Assembly: GCA_030770545.1 (NCBI GenBank)
Contig: CM061091.1
Span: 11,278,501 to 11,342,500, forward strand
Source of the DNA: Macropodus opercularis
Lineage: Eukaryota > Chordata > Actinopteri > Anabantiformes > Osphronemidae
Reading direction: 5' to 3'
DNA: 64,000 nucleotides
Below the pieces are notes generated by a model, which saw only the letters and a program-made list of their open reading frames with translations, was not told the origin of the DNA and searched no databases. Positions 38,530-49,649 of this stretch are shown in pieces; within the stretch, counting starts at the first letter, position 1; every line of letters starts with the position of its first letter. A program made the translations under genes and the position numbers.

Positions 38530-38987
38530 GAGGGAAGGGGACATGAAGCACGTTGCTACGCGCGAAGTTCGTAGATCCCGTGGCTGGATGGAGAGAAGTC
38601 AGCTCTTTAAAAAAAAAAAAGCGCAGGCGTCTAGTCTCCAGATGTTATTGCCTGCCCTATGAGCAGTTTTTATCTGTCAGCCTGTTCTGGCAGTTTTTGT
38701 CTCGCGAGAGCAGCCGAGCACGGGCTTGACGAGATCTGAGGCGCTCAGGTGTAAGAGCCTCTCTCATCCCCAGCAGTGGGAAACAGTAGACAGATAAGTG
38801 CGTCTGAGAGTCTGCAGGCATCTCTGTGATCTCCGGGCTCAAGGCTGCACTCGGCGCACTACACAGCGAACCCCGCTGCACCATTACTGGAAAGGCAAAG
38901 GATCTGTGTGCATCTATGACTATTTTACAGCTCTTGTAGCCGTTCCCCCTTGTTTCCCGTGCACTTTAATTGGAGAAGCTCGCCAAG
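38530..38987 (+). promoter_or_regulatory. pou4f1: pou4f1 promoter and 5'UTR
   Basis: The region becomes CpG-richer (GCTACGCGCGAAG, TCTCGCGAGAGCAGCCGAGC) ahead of the start codon. An A-run with a TATA-like TTTAAAAA lies at about 38606-38613. The transcription start probably lies between there and 38800, but cannot be fixed. Short open frames in this leader are not supported as proteins. Confidence 0.45.
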
Positions 38988-40509
38988 ATGATGTCCATGA
39001 ACAGCAAACAGCCGCACTTCGCCATGCATCCCTCTTTACCCGAGCACAAGTACACCACCCTGCATTCTAGCTCGGAAGCTATAAGAAGAGCCTGTCTACA
39101 AACTCCACAGGTAAATCATCCTCCAAAAACTTCGACTTTGTCCTTTTTTTGTGCTTAGGCTGCATGTAGCGCTGAACGCTGTCTGTGCGTAATAACAAGG
39201 GGTGCTCCAAGGCACATCCAGCTAAGACGCACTCTTAATATTTTTTTCATGTATTCCACGGCAATCACTCGAAGAGCCTGTGGTCTTTTTTGAAAGCATG
39301 CTCGCGCAAATTTCGGCTTTGCTGCTTTTGTATTCATTTCTATGACTTGTCGCTTCTGAAGGAATAATCCGAGCGTGTTATGTGTTGCCAAAAGTCCCGA
39401 CTGACAGACCCATTCATTTATGTCTTTCCTTTTTTCTGCCGTCTTCTTCTTTTCCCCTCTTTTTTCACCTCATTTCGCACCTCTACCTTCTCCCATCCTC
39501 TCCCTTTTAATTTTCACGCTTGCAGCTGCAGAGCAACATATTTGCGAGCCTGGACGAGACCTTGCTGGCCCGGGCTGAGGCATTGGCGGCCGTGGACATC
39601 GCTGTGTCCCAGGGCAAGACGCATCCGTTTAAGCCTGACGCCACGTACCACACGATGAGCACGGTACCATGCTCTTCGACGTCCACTGTACCACTGGCTC
39701 ACCATCATCACCACCATCACCACCACCATCAGAACCTGGAGCCTCCGGATATCATGGACCACATTAGCTCACAGTCACTCAGCCTGATGTCCAGTGCGCA
39801 CGACGGGGCAGGCGGAGGAGGTGGCGGAGGTGGTGGAGGTGGCGGCGGAGGGCTCATCTCCACCTCCTCCGGCCACCCGCACTCTCACATGCACGGCTTG
39901 GGTCACCTCTCCCATCAAGCTATGGGCATGAACTCGCCTCTCACCCACCACGGGCTCTTACCGGGACATCACGGGGGAGGTCAAGGCGGCCCAGGGCTCA
40001 CTAACTCCGGACTCCCCTCCATCAATGACTCGGACACAGACCCAAGGGAGCTGGAGGCTTTCGCGGAGCGATTCAAGCAGCGAAGGATCAAGCTGGGGGT
40101 GACCCAGGCGGACGTGGGCAGCGCTCTGGCAAATCTAAAAATCCCCGGCGTGGGATCACTGAGCCAAAGTACAATTTGTCGATTCGAGTCGTTAACTCTC
40201 TCTCACAACAACATGATTGCGCTTAAACCTATCCTCCAGGCCTGGCTGGAGGAGGCCGAGGGGGCCCAGAGGGAGAAAATGAGCAAACCTGACATTTTCA
40301 ACGGAGGGGAAAAGAAACGCAAGAGGACCTCGATAGCGGCTCCAGAGAAGAGGTCTTTGGAGGCTTACTTCGCCGTACAGCCTAGACCGTCATCCGAAAA
40401 AATAGCAGCTATAGCTGAAAAGTTGGACCTGAAAAAAAATGTGGTGCGAGTGTGGTTTTGTAACCAAAGACAGAAGCAGAAGAGGTTGAAATTTTCCGCG
40501 ACTCACTGA
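38988..40509 (+). CDS. pou4f1: POU class 4 homeobox 1 (Brn3a)
   Basis: The exons are 38988-39110 and 39526-40509, joined in frame across a 415-bp GT/AG intron, giving 368 aa (human 419). It is a nuclear transcription factor for sensory neuron, retinal ganglion cell and habenula differentiation. The start ATG follows GCCAAG and gives MMSMNSKQPHFAMHP, the family N-terminus. Features in order are: the POU-IV box (about 60-84, AVDIAVSQGKTHPFKPDATY), His10 (100-109), Gly14 (137-150), the POU-specific domain (about 211-287), a KKRKR linker, and the homeodomain (about 304-363) with WFCNQR in the recognition helix. The KFSAT tail and adjacency to obi1 indicate pou4f1, not pou4f2/3. It is shorter than human because the Ala/Gly-rich linker is reduced. 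An internal Met85 (39655) could start a short isoform. Confidence 0.97.
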
Positions 40510-41720
40510 TGGGCAGAGAAAACAAAAGATAAAACAAAAAAAAAACTTGTGTGACTGAATTTGGGGACCAAGGGACACTACGACACCATTTTCAGTCTTT
40601 TGTCTCCGGCGATTTTACACGCTGGTGCACAATGGGCTTTAGATACCCGGTTTATGAGGCTTCATATATCTTGTTAATTTTCACGTTATCGGTGAATGTA
40701 AAGTATGCAAATAACAGATCACATGAATTTCGCTCAGTTGTTACGAGGGAAAAAGTTTAGCGACGTCGAAATTGCCTTTAAAACATGCTGAAAGAGGTAA
40801 TTTGCTTGATATTATAGCGAGTTATTTTCTCCTAATAGGCCTATTATTTGAAGCATAGCCATTTACGAATTACCTCATTGATTGTCGAAATGTGTTTTTG
40901 CTTTAGTTTTTGTCGTTGTTGGTATAATATAATTCATCTGTTCATTTATTCATCTGTTAAATTATTCTTGTTTGGAGGCTGCTATAAACTCAAATTTAGT
41001 TGCAAACTTTATAACTAACAAAAAAAATTAGGCCTGCATGAAATCTTAATTCACGGGCAGTAATTTAGCCTCTGTGGGCTGTCACATTTATAGATATATT
41101 TATTTTCAATTTGCACAAAAGACCCTTTAGGTTTATAGATCAGTAAGGTCGAAATGGTTTTGTATATACAGACTTCACTTTATCACGTATCAGAGGTGAG
41201 CTCCTGTGTTTGGAAATAATTTATAGTGTCTATGGGCACCATTGGCGTCACAAGGGAACGTTTCAGAGGGCAAGAAAGCCTCTTCTGCTACATGAAGGAG
41301 AGACCACAAGAAATTTTCGTCGTGTTTCAGTTTGCAGTGCAAACACTCTATGCATTGGGAAAAGATCACTGCGTACAGTAGAGCTGTCTACTGTCAGACC
41401 TTATTTTGTGGATGGTGTAAGTCACTGTTAAATGCCTGTTTTCACATTAAGATCACCACGTTGTTTGTCGTGTTAATTGTTACGGAAACGTTGTGTAAGT
41501 ACTATTTTTTACTTTGTGCACAAGTATGTTTACAAAACTGCGGCGACATGTGCATCAAGGAAAATGTCCCACTGTCTCCTCTCCCCTCTCTCACAACTTC
41601 TCCGCTCTCCTCTGTTGTCCTCTTACTTTCATTGGTACTCTTCATCCTGTAAGCCAAATTCAACAGGGAGGTGTGTTCCAGCAATCTTCTAATAAACTGA
41701 AGAAACGAAGCTGTGATTGT
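40510..41720 (+). other. pou4f1: Probable pou4f1 3'UTR with poly(A) signal
   Basis: AT-rich sequence follows the stop codon. The first clear AATAAA after the stop is at 41691-41696, preceded by a T/C-rich stretch, which would give a 3'UTR of about 1.2 kb. Short frames here are not supported as genes. RNA evidence would be needed to fix the end. Confidence 0.4.
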
Positions 41721-41926
41721 ATGGGTGTGCTTGGACCTACACAGAACACAGTTATTGAGGTTAGAATTAAAATAATGGTGTGACAGTTGAATTCATTGTT
41801 ACGACCACAAATCGAAACTGTGCCATTTTAGATTTCCGTTTTTGACATAGCAGTTCAACCTGTATTTTTGCCACCTGTCCTGGCTTCACACAAGCGAGAT
41901 TCACCCTTCTTGGCCTTCTTTTGTAC

Positions 41927-41990
<64 letters not shown>
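41927..41990. repeat. (AAT)n microsatellite
   Basis: About 21 uninterrupted AAT units. Confidence 0.95.
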
Positions 41991-41991
<1 letters not shown>

Positions 41992-42164
41992 GTGTTATTT
42001 TTTTTCCACACATAAAGGCTTAATTATAATACAGCAGACAGTCCAGTGAACTAAGGTGAAGTTATCGCATTTTATGTTATCGCAGGCCCATAACAATCAA
42101 CATATCATGAAGTTTCAAATGTCATAAAAACCCAACAGCAACATTTAAAGCGGCTTCACCTCAC

Positions 42165-42167
<3 letters not shown>

Positions 42168-42247
<80 letters not shown>
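42168..42247. repeat. (AG)n microsatellite
   Basis: About 40 uninterrupted AG units. The poly Ser-Leu frame on the minus strand is an artefact of it. The purine/pyrimidine mirror structure can form H-DNA. Confidence 0.95.
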
Positions 42248-42248
<1 letters not shown>

Positions 42249-42681
42249 ATTAATGAAAGGAAGAAGAAAAGTTACGTCTGTCTTTTTTTTTTTTAATGAC
42301 CACACTGTTCCTTCTGTCCTCCTCCAAATATTCTTATTCACCCTCAAAATCCAAATATATTTTTGTTGGGCTTCGGTTTCCGCTGCGTTTAAGAAAAATG
42401 AATTTTTAAATGCAGGCAATGCAATATTAATCGCGATTTGCTGATATAAAATGCAATATTTTCAGACAGCTTTCGGTGGTTTCAGGGGAAACGGGCGGAT
42501 GAAGGAAGTCGCTGCTAGACAGCAGAGAAAGCTGCCTCATATAGTTTTCTTTAGCTTTTGGCTACCTGGACAGAAGAATGAGAAATTCCTTAACGTGAGT
42601 AAAAACGTTGTGGTTCGATGGTAATTCGTTTATTTGTCTTTAGATTTTTTTTGTAACTGCTGTACATGGCATCGCGTCTGC

Positions 42682-42682
<1 letters not shown>

Positions 42683-42734
<52 letters not shown>

Positions 42735-42767
42735 CATCTATCCATCTATCCATCTATCCATCTATCC

Positions 42768-42846
<79 letters not shown>

Positions 42847-42863
42847 CATCTATCTATCTATCT
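42683..42863. repeat. (TATC)n tetranucleotide repeat
   Basis: About 180 bp of TATC units with interspersed CATC variants concentrated at about 42734-42768. This is a long compound STR. Its translation (Tyr-Leu-Ser-Ile repeats) is spurious. Confidence 0.95.
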
Positions 42864-43079
42864 GTCTCATAACTTCAAAGTTTTACCATCTAACACAACC
42901 TTCCTAGAGAAACACAACACCGCTGGCACTCCACACAGTCCGCGCGCAGCACCACACGCGCCACATGGCAATAATTTCAGCACCACGAACAGCTCCGTTG
43001 GCGGATTGAAGAGTAATGCATTATTGAAAGCCTATATCAAACAGCTCTGGGGTGCTGTCTCTCTGCGCAGGGGCTCTGG

Positions 43080-43340
43080 ATGAAGTCGGACTGTCTGCCT
43101 GCACAATAGCCTCTAATATGTTAATGGCCGTAAGGGATGCCTGAGGTACCGTCCCCAGCTGCCTCGCCTACCATATGTCAGCCCGTTACGACAGAGTCCT
43201 CTATTAATCAGGGGGCTATTTCATCAGCAACTTCACCGATATCATAACCCTTAAAGCTCTATCAATAGTGGGCCGCACCATCTCCTGATCGTGGGTAGAC
43301 CCTTCACTCTATATTTATGTTGAGATCATTTAGGTGAAAC
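43080..43340. promoter_or_regulatory. Candidate conserved non-coding element
   Basis: A repeat-free, complex block is sandwiched between the TATC and ATT microsatellites, 2.6 kb after pou4f1. It has CTAATATGTTAATGGCC, CTCTATTAATCAGGGGG, several CpGs and little low-complexity sequence. It is an inferred enhancer. Confidence 0.33.
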
Positions 43341-43496
43341 CCCTCCCATACCCATTCACCCTGGACCCAGCTTCTCTTGCCCCATCCCATAATGATTTGA
43401 CGTCCCGTTTGAATTTTTTAGACCTTAAATGAATACATGATAAATCTCGCATAAAAAGAATAGGTGTGTTATATGTATTTTATAATACAACAACTA

Positions 43497-43497
<1 letters not shown>

Positions 43498-43559
<62 letters not shown>
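43498..43559. repeat. (ATT)n microsatellite
   Basis: About 20 uninterrupted ATT units. Confidence 0.95.
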
Positions 43560-43609
43560 GTAACCATGATTTGCGATCACTGAACTGTCCCTCCTTCTTC
43601 CTGCATGTG

Positions 43610-43960
43610 CTGGCACAGACCGTTATGGATTAATCATGGTGGCTACCGATGGATCTCATAACTTAACTCCTTCAGGCTACTACTGGTCGTGCAGTAATTA
43701 GTCTATACCTCGGATGTAAATAAAAGGAAATTGGATTCCTGACAGACGAGATGAGGAAGTCTCTGTCACCAAGTCTCCAAATAATGATTTCAGCGCACGT
43801 TATGGCAACGCAGGCTCTGAGATTTACGAGCCATGCGACTTTTCACCATAGCTCTGAAGGGAGTGGGCCTGCCCTAATCGCAGCTGTTGGGCACTCAGGT
43901 TAAGACAAATTAGATCATTATAACACTACAAGCTAAAGTAAAAACTGGAGAGCGCAGATG
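43610..43960. promoter_or_regulatory. Candidate conserved non-coding element
   Basis: Complex sequence with TGGATTAATCATGGTGGC (a bicoid-type TAATC site), GCAGTAATTAGTC and several CpGs. Inferred only. Confidence 0.27.
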
Positions 43961-43969
43961 TACTGAGTT

Positions 43970-46120
43970 GATTCACTCCGAATTGGCTCATGCCCTTGTT
44001 TTTGACATTGTTCTACTTCTGTAGTATCTAAAAATTTTAAATAAGAGCTCCCAGCGAGGGCTCCGTTGATTTAACAATGCACAGGAAGGTTGGCCTGTGG
44101 ACGGAAATGTCAAACTGGGGATGTGGATGGGTAGATCCCCCAGATCTGCACTCATTTCCCACTTATATTTGCTCAGTAATCCGTTGTGGCAGCCCTCCAT
44201 CGCCCGAGACTCGGTTTGAGAGGCGATGCTGTTGACACAGGGGTATATTTCAATCACAGAGGGTTCAGAGTCAGACGAACAACTTATTTGTCTAATAAAT
44301 CCGTCATTTAGTAAGAAAAATATTTGATCTTGAGGGGCTGACCTCTTGCCATGTAGCTACTGACAGATAAAAATGGGCATGCTTGGATATGCAGGTAGCC
44401 TGCATAAAAAGCACAACTTAGACTCCGATTTGAATGGATTACATCAAGACATTGCATCTCCTTTGGTAACAGAAAAGTAGTTGGAACAACAACAGTTTTC
44501 AGAATTCAAAAGACAAATAAATTGGAATGGAATGAAACAACAGAAAACAACGAAATGCAATAAAATATTCCTCTTTTTAGATGCGCTCTGTGCTTGAAAT
44601 GGAAGCCTTTAGTTAGAATTGAAGTGGTTTTACAACCACAAACGATAAAACTAAGAACAACCACCCGGCTTCATCTAATCACCATGAATGCACGAATAGA
44701 AACATGTCGCCAGCCATGTTTCACTCAGTGCTGTGAACAGCCCACAGTCTCCAGTCAATCCTCTTTCCAAGAGATGTACAGACTGTGGACGAGTTACAAA
44801 TTTGGCTACAGGACACGTTTTAACCCTTTAGCTCTGCGCCGTTTGACATCCATATGATAAAGTGCTACACTAAAACATCAAAACACTCGTCAACGTCTGC
44901 ACGTGGCTCGTCGCTGTATGTTTCACCTCATTCAGAACTCACGCATCGCCACCTAAATGTCACTTCATTGAAAATGTGCCTGTACTATCTAAATGTCATT
45001 TATTTCCCAAGCCCCGCGTCTCAAGAGCCACCGTGGCCCCGGGCGGGGTGCTCTTTGATCCCGTGTATTGAACCCATTTCTCTGCACGTGCTGCAGACAG
45101 AAGGCGAGCCGCAAAAAAACAAAACAAAAACCAAAACAAAACAAAAACAAAACAACATAGGCGACCAAAAACAAGTGGAACGGCATTCTCTATATGAGGA
45201 GACTCAACGCCAGGGCAATACACTTGGTAGGATACACAGAATTCAATTTTAGTATCGATATTTCCTGTGAATCAGCAACAAAAGGAAAACTACAAATGCC
45301 GGGTGTGATTTTTCATTTATGGTTTTATGAAACAGCTAAATGCTGCACCACAGGCTAACGCTGAACTGTGCAAGAGAAGCGCTTGAAATAATTTATGTAA
45401 CCTATATATTTGCCTGCTCCCACAGCTGTTCCCATTGTAAAACAGGGAGATTTTTTGTCTTGCCCCACATTTGATTCCATCGTTAGCTTTTTAATTCTCA
45501 TTTTTATCCTTTTGATGCCATATTTTTACAACAACCTTCCTACATGATTTGCGACTCAAACCGCTGATGACAAACACAAATAAATCCTTTTAGAAGAAGC
45601 GTAGGCTGCATTTTGCTGTTTAATATAGCAAATAACACTGATAAAAATAAAAAAAAAACAGCTGCCGTTGGCCGTTTTTTTCCATGTCGCTCACCTTGGT
45701 GCTGAAATCATTCACAAGTCTCGCGCAAACCCTTCTAAAAATGTCCTATATGATATGAACTATCTTGTTATCGCGGTCACTTCAGAAGTTCACATCTACT
45801 TGTTTCACGTTGATATGAATTATTCATATTCAAGTTCTCAAAAGGTTCAAACGTGAAGCGCTTTCAAGGACTGAATCTGACGTTGACATTTCTGATGCGT
45901 TCACGTACTGACAGACATCCAGTAAGCAAAATTACAAAATCCAAACGAGTTAAAAAATAAAAGTCAACACTGTAGTTGATGTGCTACACTTTTCATAAAA
46001 TGTTCATGTTAAACCATTAACTGGTAGGTCTATATTTCAACTTTGACATATTCTCTGTTATTGCTCGTATAATAATTTCTTCCCACCAATTCTGCATAAA
46101 AGTTTTTACAGCAGCCTATA
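43970..46120. other. Gene-free stretch
   Basis: It contains an AAAAC-type run at about 45115-45155, whose Lys/Gln/Asn-rich and Phe-rich frames (44854-45252 and the opposite strand) are artefacts. No gene or named transposon was recognised. Confidence 0.5.
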
Positions 46121-46129
46121 TAACATCTA

Positions 46130-46360
46130 GTTTTTCGTTCGGGGCCTGTGAGGGCATTTCATGTGGCAGCGAGAGGCCAGGTCCCCATCGGTAGATATTG
46201 AATATCTTCCTCTGTACACATGGACTTCGATAATGAGGAGAGTGTCGGCCACCATTTGCCCGCCGCCACGCCATCAAATATTCATCACTGTTGATTAAAC
46301 AGCCGGCAGCTCCCGATCGGCAGGGTGTCAAATTTGTATCCAGCTACCTCTGCGCGCACC
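46130..46360. promoter_or_regulatory. Strong candidate conserved non-coding element
   Basis: A dense, complex, CpG-containing block with AGATATTGAATATC (dyad), ATCAAATATTCATCACTG, TTGATTAAACAGCC and GGCCACCATTTGCCC. It has sharp compositional contrast to the AT-rich flanks and no repeats, about 5.6 kb downstream of the pou4f1 stop. Inferred enhancer. Confidence 0.38.
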
Positions 46361-46369
46361 TCGGCTGAA

Positions 46370-48110
46370 TACAGTCACGCAGAACTGAACTCACCATCGA
46401 AATAATAAAGAGACGTAGAGCGAGTTCCCTAAGTGCGTGTATGCGGTGCGGGGGTGGGGGATGGGATATCACTTGCGCTCCTAAAATCTTGCGGGGTTTA
46501 AGCGGCAATTGGCGTTTTTCATCCCATAACCATCAGCAGAAAGAAAACTGTATAAGACGAGAGAGAGGGAGAGAGAGAGAGAGGCATGTTACTGTGAGGC
46601 AGGTTAAATATTTCATGAGTTGTTGGAGTAGAGAGGAAAGACTGCCCAGGAAGGTTGGTTCAACTCATTTGCTGAATGGGGCTGAGAAGGACGCAAGGAA
46701 ACACATGTTGGTAAAGTCCTATGCCGATGGACTACTTAACCAAGAGAAACTAACAGTCCCCACAACCCAAGCAATGCAACCACACAGCTGAATGGATTTT
46801 CTCTTCAGTGATATAGCAGCATTCAGTTCTAGCAGCAGTACCACTCTTGAGTCTCTTCCCCCGTCTATGAACACGTGCTGACTCCACTGGGCTGTGCCAC
46901 TTCAAAGTCCCATGACTCATTTGGCAAAACAACAGAAGTCTAATTGTATGATTGATGGTTAATTTGAGTTTTTGTGCTCCCCTGATAGAAAAAAATGACA
47001 AACGTTCTTACTCCCTCCTGCTTATGAAACAGTCACATGCGCAGACAAATATTATGAAAGAAACAAGCTAATCACATACAAATGACTGGGGAACCAGTGT
47101 TAAAGATGACCTGAGATCCCTTGGTTTGTCTAATAAAGTCCCAAACCACCAAGCAGCCATCTTGCAAAAATGAAAGAAAACAAAAAAGCTGACATCTTTT
47201 CATGCATTTAACTTTATTTACTTTGTTATCACAGTAGCTGGTTATAATGTAAACGTATAATGCCAGATATAGGTCTCAAAAGCGAGTCAAATAAAGTGTC
47301 TTTATGTTGGGAATGTTCTCAGTTCACAAAGATACTGCAACACGCACTTTTTACAAAAAAACAAACTCCCTAAGCATTGATGACATGTTCAGTGAACTGT
47401 GAAAGATGTTTATGACAACCCTGAAAAATCAGACAGTGTTCAACAGCGAGAGGAAACAAGTTTCTGAGAGGGAGGGAGAAAGAGACAAAAAGAGGGCTCA
47501 GCTTACTGCTCATTGATTGTCTCTCTGTGATCTTATTAGCGTCTTGTTACTCAGACTGGAATATCATCCTCTAGATCCTCTTACTGGAATATCCGACTCA
47601 TGACACAGCTGTTAGATCAGCACCTCAACCTGAGCATCACAGATCGACCAGCCAACACACGGTCAAGATGGCAAACGCGTGTCTGTGTGTTAAAGCCTCC
47701 TGTCCCTATCTGCAGCAGTAATGTACGGTGGGATCATCTTTATTAGACATTAACAGAATAAAAACAACAAAGTAAAAGTTTGAGGTCTGCCCAAGGGCAC
47801 TTTATCAATAACCTGTGTGTTTTCAGTGCAGGATAGTCTCTAATGCAGCAAACAGGGCCATGCTGCTGCTGCCTTACATCACTGTTATGCCATAAAACAT
47901 ATTGTTTATTAATGATGATCACACTCCAGAGGCAAGCACCAAGCGCTTGCAGGATCTCATGTAAGTTCCAGATATTTCTTACACTTTTCATCAATACCAC
48001 GTGTTCTGACATTGATTGTTATGTCCTCTGTGTCCTGACTTCACACCTTGCAGGTCACACGGTATGAAATCAGCTCGCAAGTTTATTACTCCGGGGACTT
48101 CATCGACTCC
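46370..48110. other. Gene-free stretch
   Basis: A short GA run lies at about 46560-46582. No supported gene. Confidence 0.45.
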
Positions 48111-48119
48111 TTAGAAGAC

Positions 48120-48420
48120 TGACAGCTTTGACAGGTGGAGCTGGAGTGGACTTTGACAAAGTACTGATTAGCCTGTCACTCTGAGTGGAGAAACGCCACT
48201 GACTATGTAAAATTCATTCACTGGCCCCCTGTGAGCCAGACGTACAACAGGTTCAACGCGCCACCTCATGGAGCTGGATACACTGAGATCACTAATTACA
48301 CCATGCTTGTGTTAAGAGCACCGGTCACACTGAATAGTTGGGGTCATTTCGGTAATTATACGCTAGCCTATTAATTAATAGAATGTAATTATGAGGTGAA
48401 GTAACAATGTAAATTGTCAC
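48120..48420. promoter_or_regulatory. Candidate element with palindromic homeodomain site
   Basis: It contains ACTGATTAGCC, CACTAATTACACC, GGTAATTATACGC and the perfect 14-bp palindrome CTATTAATTAATAG at 48368-48381, followed by GTAATTATGAGG. Palindromic TAAT sites bind homeodomain dimers. Inferred enhancer. Confidence 0.35.
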
Positions 48421-48429
48421 ATTGTCCTT

Positions 48430-49480
48430 CAAACCTCCACCTGGTAAAGTGACAAGACCTCATTTGTACATTTAGTGCATGTAGTTGTTTTGGCAGTATG
48501 TGTGATCATGTGTGGCACATTGTTATTCAAGTCAAAACATACTGTATATGCTACTGAGTTTATCATGATCAGTGATCATGTGCATATGTCTGGCCTGTTT
48601 GTATATGAAACCGTTAAAACTCAAAGGGTTGTGAGATCAATATGAGGGGTCACAATATGAGAAGTAACCAGAAATATGAAAAACACACTTAATCATCTTA
48701 AATATAAGTTTTTTTTCCAGACAATTCAATACATTTATTATCATTTAAAATTATTCAAAGAAATCAGAAAACAACTAAATATCCTTTTTATATAACACAT
48801 AATTGTATCATTGATTAATCAAATAAAAACAATTAAGCAGACGTCTCAAACAGCTGTTTATGAATCCAGAAAAGCAGGAGAAATGCCATAAATCTACAAT
48901 ATTGTTTTGAGGTAAATCCATTTTTGAAGACTTTCAGCACAAACTAAAAGGAGACTTCACTCAGTCATTCAAGTGAAGAAATAAACCGATCCTAGGAATA
49001 GCCTGAACTTCAACACATCCTCACATACCTCAAACCTCAGTAGACCAGACTAGTGTTGATACCTCCTCTAATTACCATGATTGACTGTTATGCAATATTA
49101 TCTGTCTGCCCCCCCCCCCTCTACAAGTCAACCCGCCCCACCAAGTCAGGATCCAAATATCACCCACTTATTGACCAGTGTGACAAATGGTATGGCAGAG
49201 GGGTGGGGAGAGGCACGGCAGGCTGGAGAGAGGGGAAGGTGAGGAGATAAAGTGTACCACTGAATAATTCAGAATGAAAACACAGAGGAAATCAATCACG
49301 GGGGCCAAAATCTGATATTACCAGCAAATTACACCAAAACGTTAGGTGGGAGTTGATGCATGCGTGTGTTTGAGTTACCCAAGTAAGTCATTTATCGTCT
49401 CAAACTCCCTCAGTGAACTAACTCGGCTTTTATTTTATGACTTTTAAAATAACCATCTGCAGGAAGTGTAATGTTCTCAG
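48430..49480. other. Gene-free stretch
   Basis: AT-rich, with a C-run near 49110-49119. A 17-bp palindrome (CATGATCA/TGATCATG) lies near 48564-48580. No gene. Confidence 0.45.
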
Positions 49481-49489
49481 TGTAAGTCA

Positions 49490-49640
49490 GACACTTAAGA
49501 GTTGCTAAGTAATTAGCACTACATGGGACATAATTGGCTGTCATCAGCCTTTATTGGTCAATTATCCGCTCAAATCAAGTGACTCAGCCAAATGTAACAT
49601 TCTTATTATTACTCAATTAAAACAAATGCTCTCTGTGGTA
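49490..49640. promoter_or_regulatory. Candidate conserved non-coding element
   Basis: GTAATTAGCACTAC, ACATAATTGGC, GGTCAATTATCCG and ACTCAATTAAAAC occur within 130 bp, a homeodomain-core cluster in complex sequence. It ends before a G-rich run at 49667-49681. Inferred. Confidence 0.3.
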
Positions 49641-49649
49641 GGGGGTTTT

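Noticed and set aside
38798..39158. ORFs over the pou4f1 leader and exon 1
   Set aside because: One is out of frame with pou4f1; the other begins at a TTG upstream of the true ATG and runs into the intron.
42683..42863. Regular repeat array that could be mistaken for a CRISPR
   Set aside because: Pure tetranucleotide units with no unique spacers, in a vertebrate genome.
42634..43083. 149-codon ORF with Tyr-Leu-Ser-Ile repeats
   Set aside because: Translation of the TATC microsatellite.
44854..45252. 132-codon ORF and opposite Phe-rich ORFs
   Set aside because: Driven by an AAAAC-type run; no homology recognised.
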